Assembly: GCF_014646695.1 (NCBI RefSeq)
Contig: NZ_BMNT01000019.1
Span: forward strand, 59,175 to 118,986
Origin: Sphaerisporangium melleum
GTDB lineage: Bacteria > Actinomycetota > Actinomycetes > Streptosporangiales > Streptosporangiaceae
Direction of reading: 5' to 3'
DNA: 59,812 nt
Part shown: positions 37,401-45,235 of the stretch, one piece after another
Numbering within the stretch: the stretch's first letter is position 1
How the letters are laid out: each line of letters opens with the position of its first letter
Program-made: the position numbers and the translations under genes
The notes under the pieces: generated by a model
Seen by the model: the letters and a program-made list of their open reading frames with translations, nothing else
Databases searched by the model: none
What the model was told of the DNA's origin: nothing

Positions 37401-37785
37401 GCTCGCGGGGCGCGATGCGGGCGACCGCGAGCCGGGCGAGCGGCCCGGTCGCGAGGTCGAACGGCGTGGCGGCCTGGTGGGCGCACCACCGCTCCGCATC
37501 GGGGCTGGCGGTCAGGTCGGTGAAGGCCGGGGCCGCCGGCGGGGTGGGCGCGGATCGGGGGACGGGGCGGCCGCCCTCCTCCGCCAGGGTCGTCCTGAGG
37601 ATCTCGTGCCGGGCGGCCACGTGCCGCCAGGCCGCCTCCAGCGCGGCGAGGTCCACGTCGCCGGTCACCCGGTACGCCCGGTACGCGTGGTGCGCCGGAG
37701 AGCCGGGGACGAGCCGGTCGAGGAACCACGCTCCGTCCTGCGCGCGGGATGTCACCGCCCGCCGGGCGGGAGATGCCTCAGTCAC
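34468..37785 (-). CDS. NRPS with degenerate C, A and PCP domains
   Basis: 1105 aa. C domain residues 1 to about 440, where the active-site motif reads HRAVADD (136-142): the second, catalytic His is Arg and the Gly is Asp. A domain about 470-1010, with A3 YTSGSTGRPKG, A5 MYGPTET and the A10 lysine in GGKVDR. PCP Ser is in GGHSL (about 1051). My reading of the pocket is D-A-V-Q-L-A-M-L-A-K, which differs from common alpha-amino acid codes. It resembles the beta-tyrosine-type pocket of SgcC1 as I recall it. It therefore probably loads beta-tyrosine on its own PCP. No thioesterase and no MbtH protein are present. Confidence 0.92.
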   Translation of the reverse strand: MTEASPARRAVTSRAQDGAWFLDRLVPGSPAHHAYRAYRVTGDVDLAALEAAWRHVAARHEILRTTLAEEGGRPVPRSAPTPPAAPAFTDLTASPDAERWCAHQAATPFDLATGPLARLAVARIAPREHLVALTLHRAVADDRSPTIVAEEISACYAALVAGRAPHEALPEPPRRYADLALAQRERESTPEFRRLRDWWAAALDPQPPAPALPTDRARPAGPAESGGQVRFDWDREVAADLHALAAAEQAAPLAVLLAALWCLLGRYGREERPAVAITADVRPPGFERVVGPCANLLVLPGDLSGRPSFRAVVARAARLLRDVHEHRDLPFDELVRVLNPHRDPYRLPWCDVMLVPRDLPEGELELTGTLVRPLPVSVGAARTDLALVVDRAAPTITGFLEYREGLFDLSSARRMLGQLRTLLGAALRDPGAPIEALPLEDADTLAAAVRAADRVTAAPVGDTGRADLSGAPGEQGTAIAPEPVHELVRRRTRERPDAVAVRWDGAEVTYRELAALAAPLTAALRTAGGVEGRPVAVRMPQGPRQVAALLGVLDAGAHLVCLGTGDTGERGRSVLADIVPACLVLDGEPEADQLAGWYRGELDGRIIDLSALDTTTTASGAAPIGTPGQDATESAEGREVPDAQRRAYVAYTSGSTGRPKGIPQSHAALAQFVTWFAAEFGIGPGSHVAQWAAAGYDASLVEIFATLAAGATLCPVPDRVRANPDRMAGWLAAERITHFQTVPSFARQLLAAIVDQSAQAGPDETPAAPEALGHLLLAGEPLAGELANGLRTTLPRVRLVNMYGPTETILATWHEITGPVYGVAPIGRSIPGRQVLVLDDQDRPCPAGVTGHLVIRSPHVTPGYIGAAAGERAPFRPLTGFDPACPGYRTGDLGRRRWDGALEFGGRADFQVKFNGVRTELTDIEAALAAHPSVAECAVVAVPDRDGLVTRLVGHVVPRPGQDGGPDAWRAALRRRFGKTMPPVSFRTAEALPRNVGGKVDRNALPRPAPPAARAGRPPRTPAEAEMAELWAESLGGARIEADTTFFTAGGHSLLIPALLERIRLRFGAVVSPAQFFADPTPAGLAALVQARSVPRKAVTQTMMG

Positions 37786-37869
37786 TCGCGTTCCCTTCGA
37801 GGTTCGGCCGCCGGGTCGGGCCCCGGCGGCCGGTCCATCGCGTCGCCCCGGTGCCGGGACGCCGCCGCT

Positions 37870-39312
37870 TCAGGAGGTCGTGACCTTGCCCTTGGCGGTC
37901 GTCTTGGCGGTCTTCGTGGCCGCCGTCGTGGTCGCCTTCGGGATCTCCCGGGTGGAGATCTCCGGCCCGGGCGTCTTGGACAGCCCGAGCGCGGCCAGGA
38001 TCACCCGCAGCAGGAACTTCGGCTTCATCAGGGTGCTGGGGTGCTCGACCTGGCCGGCGACCCGCATGTACCCGGCGGTGACCCGGCTGTCGCGGGCGGC
38101 GGCGGTCTGCACCAGCGTCATGAACGCCTGCTCGAACTTCAGGCTGAGCGGGCGCTTGCCCTCCACGCCGGGGAAGCTGAGGTCGACGTTGTGCGTCATC
38201 TGCCACGGCGGGTCGATGACGTTGCGGGCCAGGTCGCGGAAGTAGTCCAGCGGCTGCGGGGTGGCGCCGCTGTGCAGGTGCTCGCGGATGGTGAGCGCCG
38301 ACAGCGCGGCGACGGTCATGCCGCCCGCGTACACCGGGTTGAACGTGGTGACCGCGTCACCGACGACGAGCAGGCCGTCGGGGAAGCGCTCCATGTCCTC
38401 GTAGCGGCGGCGCAGCGTGGTCGGGAACCGGAACGCGACCGGCTCCTCCAGCGGCTCGGCCTGGACGACGGCCTCGTAGATCTCCGGGATGCCGATCGAC
38501 CGGATGAACTCGAACAGCCCTTCCTGGTCGGTGGGCGGGTGGTCGCCGAGGATGCCGTAGGTGGTCATCTCGGCCCGGTCGCCGTCGGTCTTGGCGAACA
38601 GGATGCCGCGCGGCGTCTTGGGGTAGGCGACGCCGTTGATGGACAGGTCGCCGTTGTAGGGGTCGTTGCGCAGCTTGTAGTGCTGGGTGACGTAGCCGAG
38701 GCCGATCTTCTTGCGGTCCTCCTTGACCCGGGGGTAGCCGAGGTCCTCCAGCCAGATCGGGGTGCGGGAGCCGCGGCCGGTCGCGTCGACGACCAGGTCG
38801 GCCTCGATGACCTCGACGCCCTTGTCACCGTCGAGGTTCTGCACCCGCACGCCGGTGATCTTGCGGCGGTCGGAGGTGGCCTCCAGGCCGAGGATGTCGT
38901 GCCGCTCGGCGAAGGAGACGTTGCCCAGCGCCAGGGTGCGGCGGCGGACGTGGTACTCCAGCATCGGACGGCTCGCGCCCACGCACAGCATGTCGGCGTT
39001 CTGCGGCTTGAGCCGCTTGCCGCGCACGTACCACCGCACGGTGCCGGCCAGGTCGCCCTGCGGCACGCCGTCGGCGAAAAGCTCCTCGACGATACCCGGG
39101 TACATGCTCTCGATGGCCCGCTGGCCGCGGGTCAGCAATCCGCTGATGTGGCGTCCTTGCGGGCAGCCGCGCCGGGCCTCCTTCACCTCGGTCAGCAGGT
39201 CGCGGTCCACTACGACGACCTCGTCGTAGGCGTCGGCGAGCACTCTGGCCGCGAACAGTCCGCCAAGGCTGCCGCCGAGCACCACCGCGCGGGTATTGGC
39301 GTCGTTGCCCAT
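37870..39312 (-). CDS. FAD-dependent monooxygenase (epoxidase/hydroxylase type)
   Basis: A 480-aa protein with the N-terminal dinucleotide motif VVLGGSLGGLFAARVLA (from residue 10). The CPQGRHISGLL segment and the late GDAVTTFNPVYAGGMTVA FAD-ribityl motif are both present. The group includes MonCI/LasC-like squalene-epoxidase relatives and halogenase-like oxygenases. No FAD-halogenase WxWxIP motif was seen. A Lys/Ala/Thr-rich tail of about 30 residues is unusual. ATG 39312 sits 9 nt after GAGGAG, a better spacing than ATG 39321. First gene of the core minus-strand operon. It should oxidise an olefin or aromatic ring. Confidence 0.82.
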   Translation of the reverse strand: MGNDANTRAVVLGGSLGGLFAARVLADAYDEVVVVDRDLLTEVKEARRGCPQGRHISGLLTRGQRAIESMYPGIVEELFADGVPQGDLAGTVRWYVRGKRLKPQNADMLCVGASRPMLEYHVRRRTLALGNVSFAERHDILGLEATSDRRKITGVRVQNLDGDKGVEVIEADLVVDATGRGSRTPIWLEDLGYPRVKEDRKKIGLGYVTQHYKLRNDPYNGDLSINGVAYPKTPRGILFAKTDGDRAEMTTYGILGDHPPTDQEGLFEFIRSIGIPEIYEAVVQAEPLEEPVAFRFPTTLRRRYEDMERFPDGLLVVGDAVTTFNPVYAGGMTVAALSALTIREHLHSGATPQPLDYFRDLARNVIDPPWQMTHNVDLSFPGVEGKRPLSLKFEQAFMTLVQTAAARDSRVTAGYMRVAGQVEHPSTLMKPKFLLRVILAALGLSKTPGPEISTREIPKATTTAATKTAKTTAKGKVTTS

Positions 39313-40059
39313 CGTGGTCATCTCCTCGAAAATCCGTATTGTGATCCGGCATCGGCTGTGGCTGTGGCCGGTGGCGGCCGGTGCCGTACCGGCCATTTCC
39401 TGCCTGCTGACCACCCGCGCCACAGCGGTTTTCCCGCGGCCGTTCCCTGGGCCGGTCACGACCGGGGGAAAGGGCATGCGGACCGCGGTCGTGCATACCG
39501 CTCGGGCGGGTGCCCGGAAATCGCGTGCGAGCGTGGCGGACAATGTGTCCGGCGCCGGCGCACGCCCGCGGCGGCCGGCCTTGCGGCGGCCCGGGACGCG
39601 GCGTCCGGGTGGCGGTCGAAGAACGTGGTGGAATCGCCCCTGCTGCGGAAGTCCGGAGCATGCCCGCAGGTCGGGGACGGTTTACGGCCCGGCGAAGATC
39701 CCGCCCGGCCGACGTGGAAAGCGATTCCACCCGGCCCGTGACGGCGTGCCGATAGCGATGCTAGCCACGGGTACGAGGCACGGCAGGCTCCTTCCTTGAC
39801 CTTACGGCGGCGCGGTGTATCCGCCGCCGGTCAACACCGCTACATCGTCACGCCCGATCGCGCGGCGTCGCATCTCTGTAAATGCTGTGCTCGCCGCCCG
39901 GCAGCCACTCGCGGCACCCGGAGTTCACTTCTACAAAAGCCCGGTTCACGGCAGGTGGAAATGGCCCGGAGAAAGCGGTGGGCAAGCGCGGCGGGGAAGG
40001 CGCGGAGAATCGCAATCACAAAGATGTGCGCGAGCCCGCGGGGATGTGACCCTTACGCC
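39313..40059. promoter_or_regulatory. Long divergent promoter region at the head of the core operon
   Basis: 747 bases between the FAD monooxygenase (minus) and the SDR (plus). A GTGGAA-n5-TTCCAC inverted repeat lies at 39714-39730, and further GTGGAA half-sites occur near 39628 and 39954. The SDR frame extends upstream without resemblance to the family. No other gene was recognised. Confidence 0.5.
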
Positions 40060-40812
40060 ATGGCCGAGTTCACAGGAAAGACGGTACTGATCACCGGTGG
40101 CGGCAGCGGCATGGGCCTGGCCACCGCACAACGGCTCGTCGAGGCGGGCGCCTCGGTCGTGCTCGCCGGTCGCGACGAGGATCGCCTGGAGAGCGCGGTG
40201 AAGGAGCTCGACGCGGGCGACCGCGTCCTGGCCGTCCCCACCGACGTCTCCAGCACCGGCGATCTCGACCGGCTCGCGGCGCGGATCACCGAGCGCTTCG
40301 GCGGGCTGGACGGAGTGTTCGCCAACGCCGGCGTCGCACGCTTCGGCCTGACCGGCGACGTCTCCGAGGAGGACTTCGACTCCCTGGTGGGCATCAACTT
40401 CAAGGGTGTCTACTTCACCATCCAGACGTCGCTGCCGCTGCTGCGCGACGGCGGCTCCGTGGTGGTCAACGGGTCGTGGCTGACCCACCGCGCGATGGCC
40501 TTCAGCTCGGTCTACGCCGCCACCAAGGCCGCGGTGATCAGTCTGACCCGCAGCCTCGCCCCGCACCTCGGCACCCGCGGCATCCGGGTGAACGCCATCA
40601 GCCCCGGCTACATCGTGACGGACATGTTCACCTCCATCGCCTCCGCTCCGGAGGCGCAGGAGGAGTGCCGCAGCCACACCTCGCTCGGCCGGCTCGGTCT
40701 CCCGGCCGACATCGCCGACGCCGCCGTCTTCCTGCTGTCGCCGCGGTCCTCCTACATCACCGGCCACGAACTCGTCGTGGACGGCGGTCTGACCACCTCC
40801 ATCCCCCTCTGA
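40060..40812 (+). CDS. Short-chain dehydrogenase/reductase
   Basis: A 250-aa classical SDR with cofactor motif TGGGSGMG (12-19), NAG in VFANAGVA, and catalytic Tyr152-Lys156 in VYAATKAAV. The C-terminal GHELVVDGG is standard. ATG 40060 is chosen because the family starts here, although its Shine-Dalgarno is weak. It oxidises alcohols or reduces ketones with NAD(P)H. Its place beside the core operon suggests tailoring of the cluster product. Confidence 0.88.
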   Translation: MAEFTGKTVLITGGGSGMGLATAQRLVEAGASVVLAGRDEDRLESAVKELDAGDRVLAVPTDVSSTGDLDRLAARITERFGGLDGVFANAGVARFGLTGDVSEEDFDSLVGINFKGVYFTIQTSLPLLRDGGSVVVNGSWLTHRAMAFSSVYAATKAAVISLTRSLAPHLGTRGIRVNAISPGYIVTDMFTSIASAPEAQEECRSHTSLGRLGLPADIADAAVFLLSPRSSYITGHELVVDGGLTTSIPL

Positions 40813-40861
40813 ACCACTCCCGTCCGGCGGCCCGGTCAGGCCCGCCCCTCAAGACGGGATC

Positions 40862-40906
40862 GGGAGAAGGCCGTGGGGGCTCCCCCCACCTCCGCGGCCT
40901 TCTCCC
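40862..40906 (+). terminator. Hairpin terminator after the SDR
   Basis: 12-bp arms GGGAGAAGGCCG (40862-40873) and CGGCCTTCTCCC (40895-40906), with an inner GGGGG/CCCCC repeat that extends the stem. Confidence 0.6.
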
Positions 40907-40924
40907 GGCCCTCCCGTTCGCCAC

Positions 40925-40959
40925 GGCCCGCCCGGTCCTTCCACCGTGGCGGGCCTTTT
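40925..40959. terminator. Hairpin with T tract
   Basis: GGCCCGCC (40925-40932) and GGCGGGCC (40948-40955) followed by TTTT. It lies between the SDR and the convergent copper ATPase. Confidence 0.55.
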
Positions 40960-40980
40960 CACGAGACCTCGGGCGGTCCG

Positions 40981-43239
40981 TCAGCGGAAGCGGCGCAGGC
41001 GCAGGCTGTTGCTGACGACGAAGACCGACGAGAAGGCCATGGCGGCCCCGGCGATCATCGGGGTGAGCAGGCCGGCGGCGGCCAGCGGCAGGGCGGCCAC
41101 GTTGTAGGCCAAGGCCCAGAACAGGTTGCCCTTGATGGTGCGCAGGGTGCGGCGCGACAGCCGGATGGCGTCGGCGGCCACCCGCAGGTCACCGCGGACC
41201 AGGGTGAGGTCGGACGCCTCGATGGCCGCGTCGGCGCCGGTGCCCATCGCCAGGCCCAGGTCGGCCTGGGCCAGCGCGGCGGCGTCGTTCACCCCGTCGC
41301 CGACCATGGCCACCGTCCGGCCCGCGGACTGCAGCCTCTTGACGACCTCGACCTTGTCGGCGGGCAGCACCTCGGCGATCACCTCGTCGATGCCGACCTC
41401 GGCCGCGACGGTGCGGGCCACGGCCTTGTTGTCGCCGGTCAGCAGCACAGGGGTCAGGCCGAGGGCGCGCAGCCGGGCGATGGCCTCCCCGCTGGTCGGC
41501 TTGATGACGTCGGCCACCACGAGCACGGCGCGGGCCCGGCCGTCCCAGCCGGCGGCGACGGCCGTGCGCCCGGCCGCCTCGGCGGCGCGCACGGCGCCCT
41601 CCAGCCCGGCCGGCAGGGCCTGCGACCATTCGGCCAGCAGGCGCGGGCGGCCGACGAGCACGGCGTGCCCGTCCACGACGCCCTGGACGCCGAGCCCCTC
41701 GACGTTGGCGAACTCCTGCGGGGCGGGGAGCGGGCCGGCCTTCTCGGCCGCGCCGCGGGCGACGGCCTGGGCGATCGGGTGCTCCGAGGCGTGTTCCAGC
41801 GCGCCGGCCAGCCGCAGCACCTCGGCCTCGTCCTCGCCCTCGGCCAGGTGGATCTCGATCAGGGTCATCCGGCCCTCGGTGACCGTGCCGGTCTTGTCCA
41901 GCAGCACCGTGTCGATCGCCCGGGTGGACTCCAGCGCCTCGGGGCCCTTGATCAGGATGCCGAGCTGGGCTCCGCGGCCGGTGCCGACCAGCAGCGCGGT
42001 CGGGGTCGCCAGGCCCAGGGCGCACGGGCACGCGATGATCAGCACGGCGACCGCCGCGGTGAACGCCGCGCCGGCCCCGGCGCCGGTCGCGAGCCAGAAC
42101 CCGAGCGTGCCCAGCGACAGCGCGATCACGATCGGGACGAAGACGCCGGAGATCCGGTCGGCGAGCCGCTGCACCTGCGCCTTGCCGGTCTGGGCCTCCT
42201 CGACCAGCCTGGCCATCTGGGCGAGCCGGGTGCCGGCGCCGACCCGGGTGGCGCGCACGACCAGCCGTCCGCCCGCGTTCACCGTGGCGCCGGTCACCGC
42301 GTCACCGGGGCGCACCTCCACCGGCACCGACTCGCCGGTCAGCAGGGAGGCGTCCACCGCCGAGGAGCCCTCCTCGACCACCCCGTCGGTGGCGATCTTC
42401 TCGCCGGGGCGCACCACGAAGCGGTCCCCCACGGCGAGCCGGTCGCTCGGGACCCGTACCTCCACGCCGTCGCGCAGCACGGCGACGTCCTTGGCGCCGA
42501 GCTCCAGCAGGGCGCGCAGCGCGGCGCCGGCCCGGCGCTTGGCACGCGCCTCGAAGTAGCGGCCGGCCAGGATGAAGGCGGTCACGCCCGCCGCGGCCTC
42601 CAGGTAGATGTTGCCCGACCCGTCGGTGCGCTCGATGGCCGACTCGAACGAGTGGGTCATCCCTGACATGCCGGCGGTGCCGAAGAACAGCGCCCACAGC
42701 GACCAGCCGAACGCGGCGATCGTGCCCATGGAGATCAGCGTGTCCATGGTGGCCGCGCCGTGCCGCAGGTTGGTCCAGGCGGCCTTGTGGAACGGCCAGC
42801 CCGCGTAGACCACGACCGGAGCGGCGAGGGTGAGCGACAGCCACTGCCAGTTGGTGAACTGCAGGGCGGGGATCATCGCCATCGCGACGACCGGCACCGA
42901 CAGCACGACGGCCGTGACCAGCCGCTGCCGCAGCGGCCCCGCCTCGTCGGGCTCGCCGGCCGTCCGATCCCCGTCCTGATCGGAGAGGGCGGGCGGCTCG
43001 GGAAGGGCGGCGGTGTAGCCGGCCTTCTCCACCTCGGCGACCAGCGACTCCGGGTCCAGCCCTTCGGGGAAGGTGACCTTGGCCTTCTCGGTGGCGTAGT
43101 TGACCGTCGCCGTGACCCCGTCGAGCCTGTTCAGCTTGCGCTCGATGCGGTTGGCACACGAGGCGCAGGTCATGCCGCCGATCGAGAGCTCGACCGACCC
43201 GCCGGCACCCGGCGTCTTCTCATCGGTGACCGAAGCCAT
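40981..43239 (-). CDS. copA: Copper-exporting P1B-type ATPase
   Basis: 752 aa. An N-terminal heavy-metal-associated domain has GMTCASC (Cys25 and Cys28). Eight membrane segments are expected. The transmembrane CPC ([13 protein letters not shown]), phosphorylation [18 protein letters not shown] and [14 protein letters not shown] are all visible. The set is typical of CopA Cu(I) exporters. It is the second gene after copZ on the same strand. Finding a complete copper-efflux pair between two halves of a biosynthetic cluster is unusual. It may protect against a copper-binding product, serve copper handling, or be a fortuitous insertion. Confidence 0.93.
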   Translation of the reverse strand: MASVTDEKTPGAGGSVELSIGGMTCASCANRIERKLNRLDGVTATVNYATEKAKVTFPEGLDPESLVAEVEKAGYTAALPEPPALSDQDGDRTAGEPDEAGPLRQRLVTAVVLSVPVVAMAMIPALQFTNWQWLSLTLAAPVVVYAGWPFHKAAWTNLRHGAATMDTLISMGTIAAFGWSLWALFFGTAGMSGMTHSFESAIERTDGSGNIYLEAAAGVTAFILAGRYFEARAKRRAGAALRALLELGAKDVAVLRDGVEVRVPSDRLAVGDRFVVRPGEKIATDGVVEEGSSAVDASLLTGESVPVEVRPGDAVTGATVNAGGRLVVRATRVGAGTRLAQMARLVEEAQTGKAQVQRLADRISGVFVPIVIALSLGTLGFWLATGAGAGAAFTAAVAVLIIACPCALGLATPTALLVGTGRGAQLGILIKGPEALESTRAIDTVLLDKTGTVTEGRMTLIEIHLAEGEDEAEVLRLAGALEHASEHPIAQAVARGAAEKAGPLPAPQEFANVEGLGVQGVVDGHAVLVGRPRLLAEWSQALPAGLEGAVRAAEAAGRTAVAAGWDGRARAVLVVADVIKPTSGEAIARLRALGLTPVLLTGDNKAVARTVAAEVGIDEVIAEVLPADKVEVVKRLQSAGRTVAMVGDGVNDAAALAQADLGLAMGTGADAAIEASDLTLVRGDLRVAADAIRLSRRTLRTIKGNLFWALAYNVAALPLAAAGLLTPMIAGAAMAFSSVFVVSNSLRLRRFR

Positions 43240-43286
43240 GCCTTCTCTCCTTGTCCAGCCGTCCGGCGGGCGTCGGGCGGCGATCG

Positions 43287-43496
43287 TCAGCCGGCGACCA
43301 CTTCGTACCCGGCCTCCTGGACGGCGGCGGCGACCGCGGCGGCGTCGACCGGGCCCTCGCTCCGCACGGTCACCAGGCCGGTGGGCAGGTCCACCTCGAC
43401 GCCGGTGACGCCCGGCACCTCGCCGACCTCTTCCTGCACCGAGCTGACGCAGTGGCCGCAGGTCATGCCCTTGACGGTGTAGGTGGTGGTGGTCAA
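43287..43496 (-). CDS. copZ: Copper chaperone CopZ
   Basis: A 69-aa heavy-metal-associated domain protein with GMTCGHC (Cys13 and Cys16) and the ferredoxin-like fold pattern, including [18 protein letters not shown]. The TTG at 43496 is preferred because AGGAG lies 8 nt upstream. It hands Cu(I) to CopA, encoded 47 nt downstream. No CsoR or CueR regulator is adjacent. The upstream region has only a weak CsoR-like ATACCCC half-site. Confidence 0.9.
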   Translation of the reverse strand: MTTTTYTVKGMTCGHCVSSVQEEVGEVPGVTGVEVDLPTGLVTVRSEGPVDAAAVAAAVQEAGYEVVAG

Positions 43497-43804
43497 CGCG
43501 ATCACTCCTGTCGTCGGTGCGGGCGGGAGGCTGCGCTCCCCTCTCGGTAACACCATACCCCTGTACCGTATTTCGATGGGCGCCGAGGGCGCACGAGTCC
43601 CGCACGGCATTCGCCTCGGCGCGCTCCCCCACAGGCCCGCGGAGCCCACGGTTCCCGCGGGTGCGGCCCCACCTTCCGACGATACGGGCCCCCGCCCCCC
43701 AGGTGACGCGCCGGCATGCGACGGCCCCGCCCGCCGGCGGCGGCGCACTGGGCGCGGCCGGAGGCGGGCGGGGCCGGACGAGAGCGCCGGGCCGCGGCCC
43801 GATC
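43497..43804. promoter_or_regulatory. Region upstream of copZ and downstream of the flavin oxidase
   Basis: 308 bases. It holds ATACCCC at 43555, which resembles half of a CsoR operator but whose mirror half is poor. It also holds a terminator-like 14-bp-arm hairpin near the flavin oxidase end. No gene was recognised. Confidence 0.4.
43722..43776 (-). terminator. Long-arm hairpin after the flavin oxidase gene
   Basis: Perfect 14-bp GC-only arms (43722-43735 and 43763-43776) with a 27-nt loop, just downstream of the minus-strand stop at 43805. Confidence 0.5.
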
Positions 43805-45190
43805 TCAGATGAGGGCGGTGGTGGACCGCATCGTGTCCTGGCGGAACAGGCCGGCCGGGTCGACCCGGGCGCGCACCCGGTCGACGGCGACCACCTGGTC
43901 GGCGGTGAGGTGGCCCTGCGGCTGGTCGAACCGCTCCACGAACGTCGGCGCGGTGCGGCCGGTGTCGAACGGCGCGAGGGCCTCCCGCACGGTGGCGCAG
44001 TGCGCGAGGATCGCCTCCCTGGTCAGCCCGCCTTCGGGCACCCCGGCCCCCGAGTAGGCGAACCGCGCGTCGAAGTGGCTCAGCACCCCGCCCGCCGGAT
44101 CGGCCACCGCGTACGCGCCGCCGAGCTGGCGCAGGCCGGCGACGACCAGCGGGGACCCCGAGCCGGGGCCGATCACCCGAAGCAGCTCCGCCACGCCGTC
44201 GTCGCCGATCTCACCGAGCAGCATGTGGTCGCCCACGATGGGCACCGGGTCGGAGGGGTCCATGTGCGCCTGCAGCACCATGGCGGGCGTGGTGAGCTCG
44301 AAGGTGTCCATCACCGGCTCGGCCACGGCGCGCAGCGGGCCGAGCAGGTCCTCGGCCTGGGCCAGCGCGGCCGGCACGGCGTCCTCGTCCGCGGCGAGCA
44401 CCACGCCGTCCACGCACAGCATCGGCCCCGCGGCCAGCACGGGCGGCACGTCCGGCAGCGGTGGCAGGTTCATCACCCGGGCCGAGGTGGCCGCCTCCCA
44501 GGGGGCGTCCTCGGTCCACCGGCGCCAGGCGCGCAGCAGCGCCGGGGCGTGCTCGGCCGGCCAGAACGCGGCGCCGGTGACCACGCGGGCGACGGGGAAC
44601 AGCTCCACCTCGACCGCGGTCACGACGCCGAAGCCGCCGCCGCCCCCGCGCAGCGCCCAGAACAGCTCGGGATCGGTGGCGGCGTCCACCCTGCGCCACT
44701 CGCCGTCGGCGGTGACCAGTTCGACGGCGCGGACGCTGTTGACGGCCAGGCCGGCCCTGCGGCTGTAGAAGCTCATGCCGCCGCGCAGCAGGTACCCGAC
44801 CACGCCGACGTCCGGGGAGGAGCCGTGCGGCGGGATCAGCCCGTGGGCCGAGGACGCCGCGACGACCTCGCCCCAGCTGGTCCCGGCGGGGACGCGGGCG
44901 AGGCGGCGGACGGGGTCGATCTCGACGGCGCCCGCCATCCGGGTGCGGATGAGCAGGGCGCCGTCCATCGGGCGCGCGGTCGCCGAGGCGTGGCCGGTGG
45001 TGTGCACGCGCACCGGCATGCGCTCGACGGTGGCCAGGCGCAGCGCGGCACGGATGTCCTCGACCGTGCGGACGGTCACCGCCGCGGCGGGCCGCGCGGG
45101 CGCGACCAGGTTGAACACCCGGGTCGCCTCCTCGTACGGCGCCTCGCCGGGCAGCGCGACACCGGTGTCCCGCTCGTCGATCGTGGTCAT
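43805..45190 (-). CDS. FAD-linked oxidase (VAO/BBE-like)
   Basis: A 461-aa protein of the PCMH/VAO family. The N-terminal FAD domain has [13 protein letters not shown] with His67, a likely 8-alpha-histidyl FAD attachment site. [15 protein letters not shown] follows, where bicovalent BBE-like enzymes have a Cys, so only one covalent bond is expected. Such oxidases use O2 to oxidise alcohols, amines or C-H bonds and can form C-C or C-N links. ATG 45190 follows GAGAGG. The gene is 45 nt downstream of a methyltransferase on the same strand. Confidence 0.88.
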   Translation of the reverse strand: MTTIDERDTGVALPGEAPYEEATRVFNLVAPARPAAAVTVRTVEDIRAALRLATVERMPVRVHTTGHASATARPMDGALLIRTRMAGAVEIDPVRRLARVPAGTSWGEVVAASSAHGLIPPHGSSPDVGVVGYLLRGGMSFYSRRAGLAVNSVRAVELVTADGEWRRVDAATDPELFWALRGGGGGFGVVTAVEVELFPVARVVTGAAFWPAEHAPALLRAWRRWTEDAPWEAATSARVMNLPPLPDVPPVLAAGPMLCVDGVVLAADEDAVPAALAQAEDLLGPLRAVAEPVMDTFELTTPAMVLQAHMDPSDPVPIVGDHMLLGEIGDDGVAELLRVIGPGSGSPLVVAGLRQLGGAYAVADPAGGVLSHFDARFAYSGAGVPEGGLTREAILAHCATVREALAPFDTGRTAPTFVERFDQPQGHLTADQVVAVDRVRARVDPAGLFRQDTMRSTTALI

Positions 45191-45235
45191 CGCGGCCCCG
45201 CCTCTCTGGTCAGGTGTCTGCGGCCGGTTCACCGG

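Noticed and set aside
34483-39741. A 1752-aa open frame on the plus strand antisense to the NRPS and FAD monooxygenase.
   Set aside because: High-GC DNA leaves few stop codons in the complementary frame. The translation is Arg/Gly/Val-rich and low-complexity with no known domain, while the minus strand holds complete NRPS domains.
43555-43571. A CsoR-like operator upstream of copZ.
   Set aside because: ATACCCC matches one half-site, but the mirror half is poor and no CsoR gene is nearby. Kept only as a weak hint.
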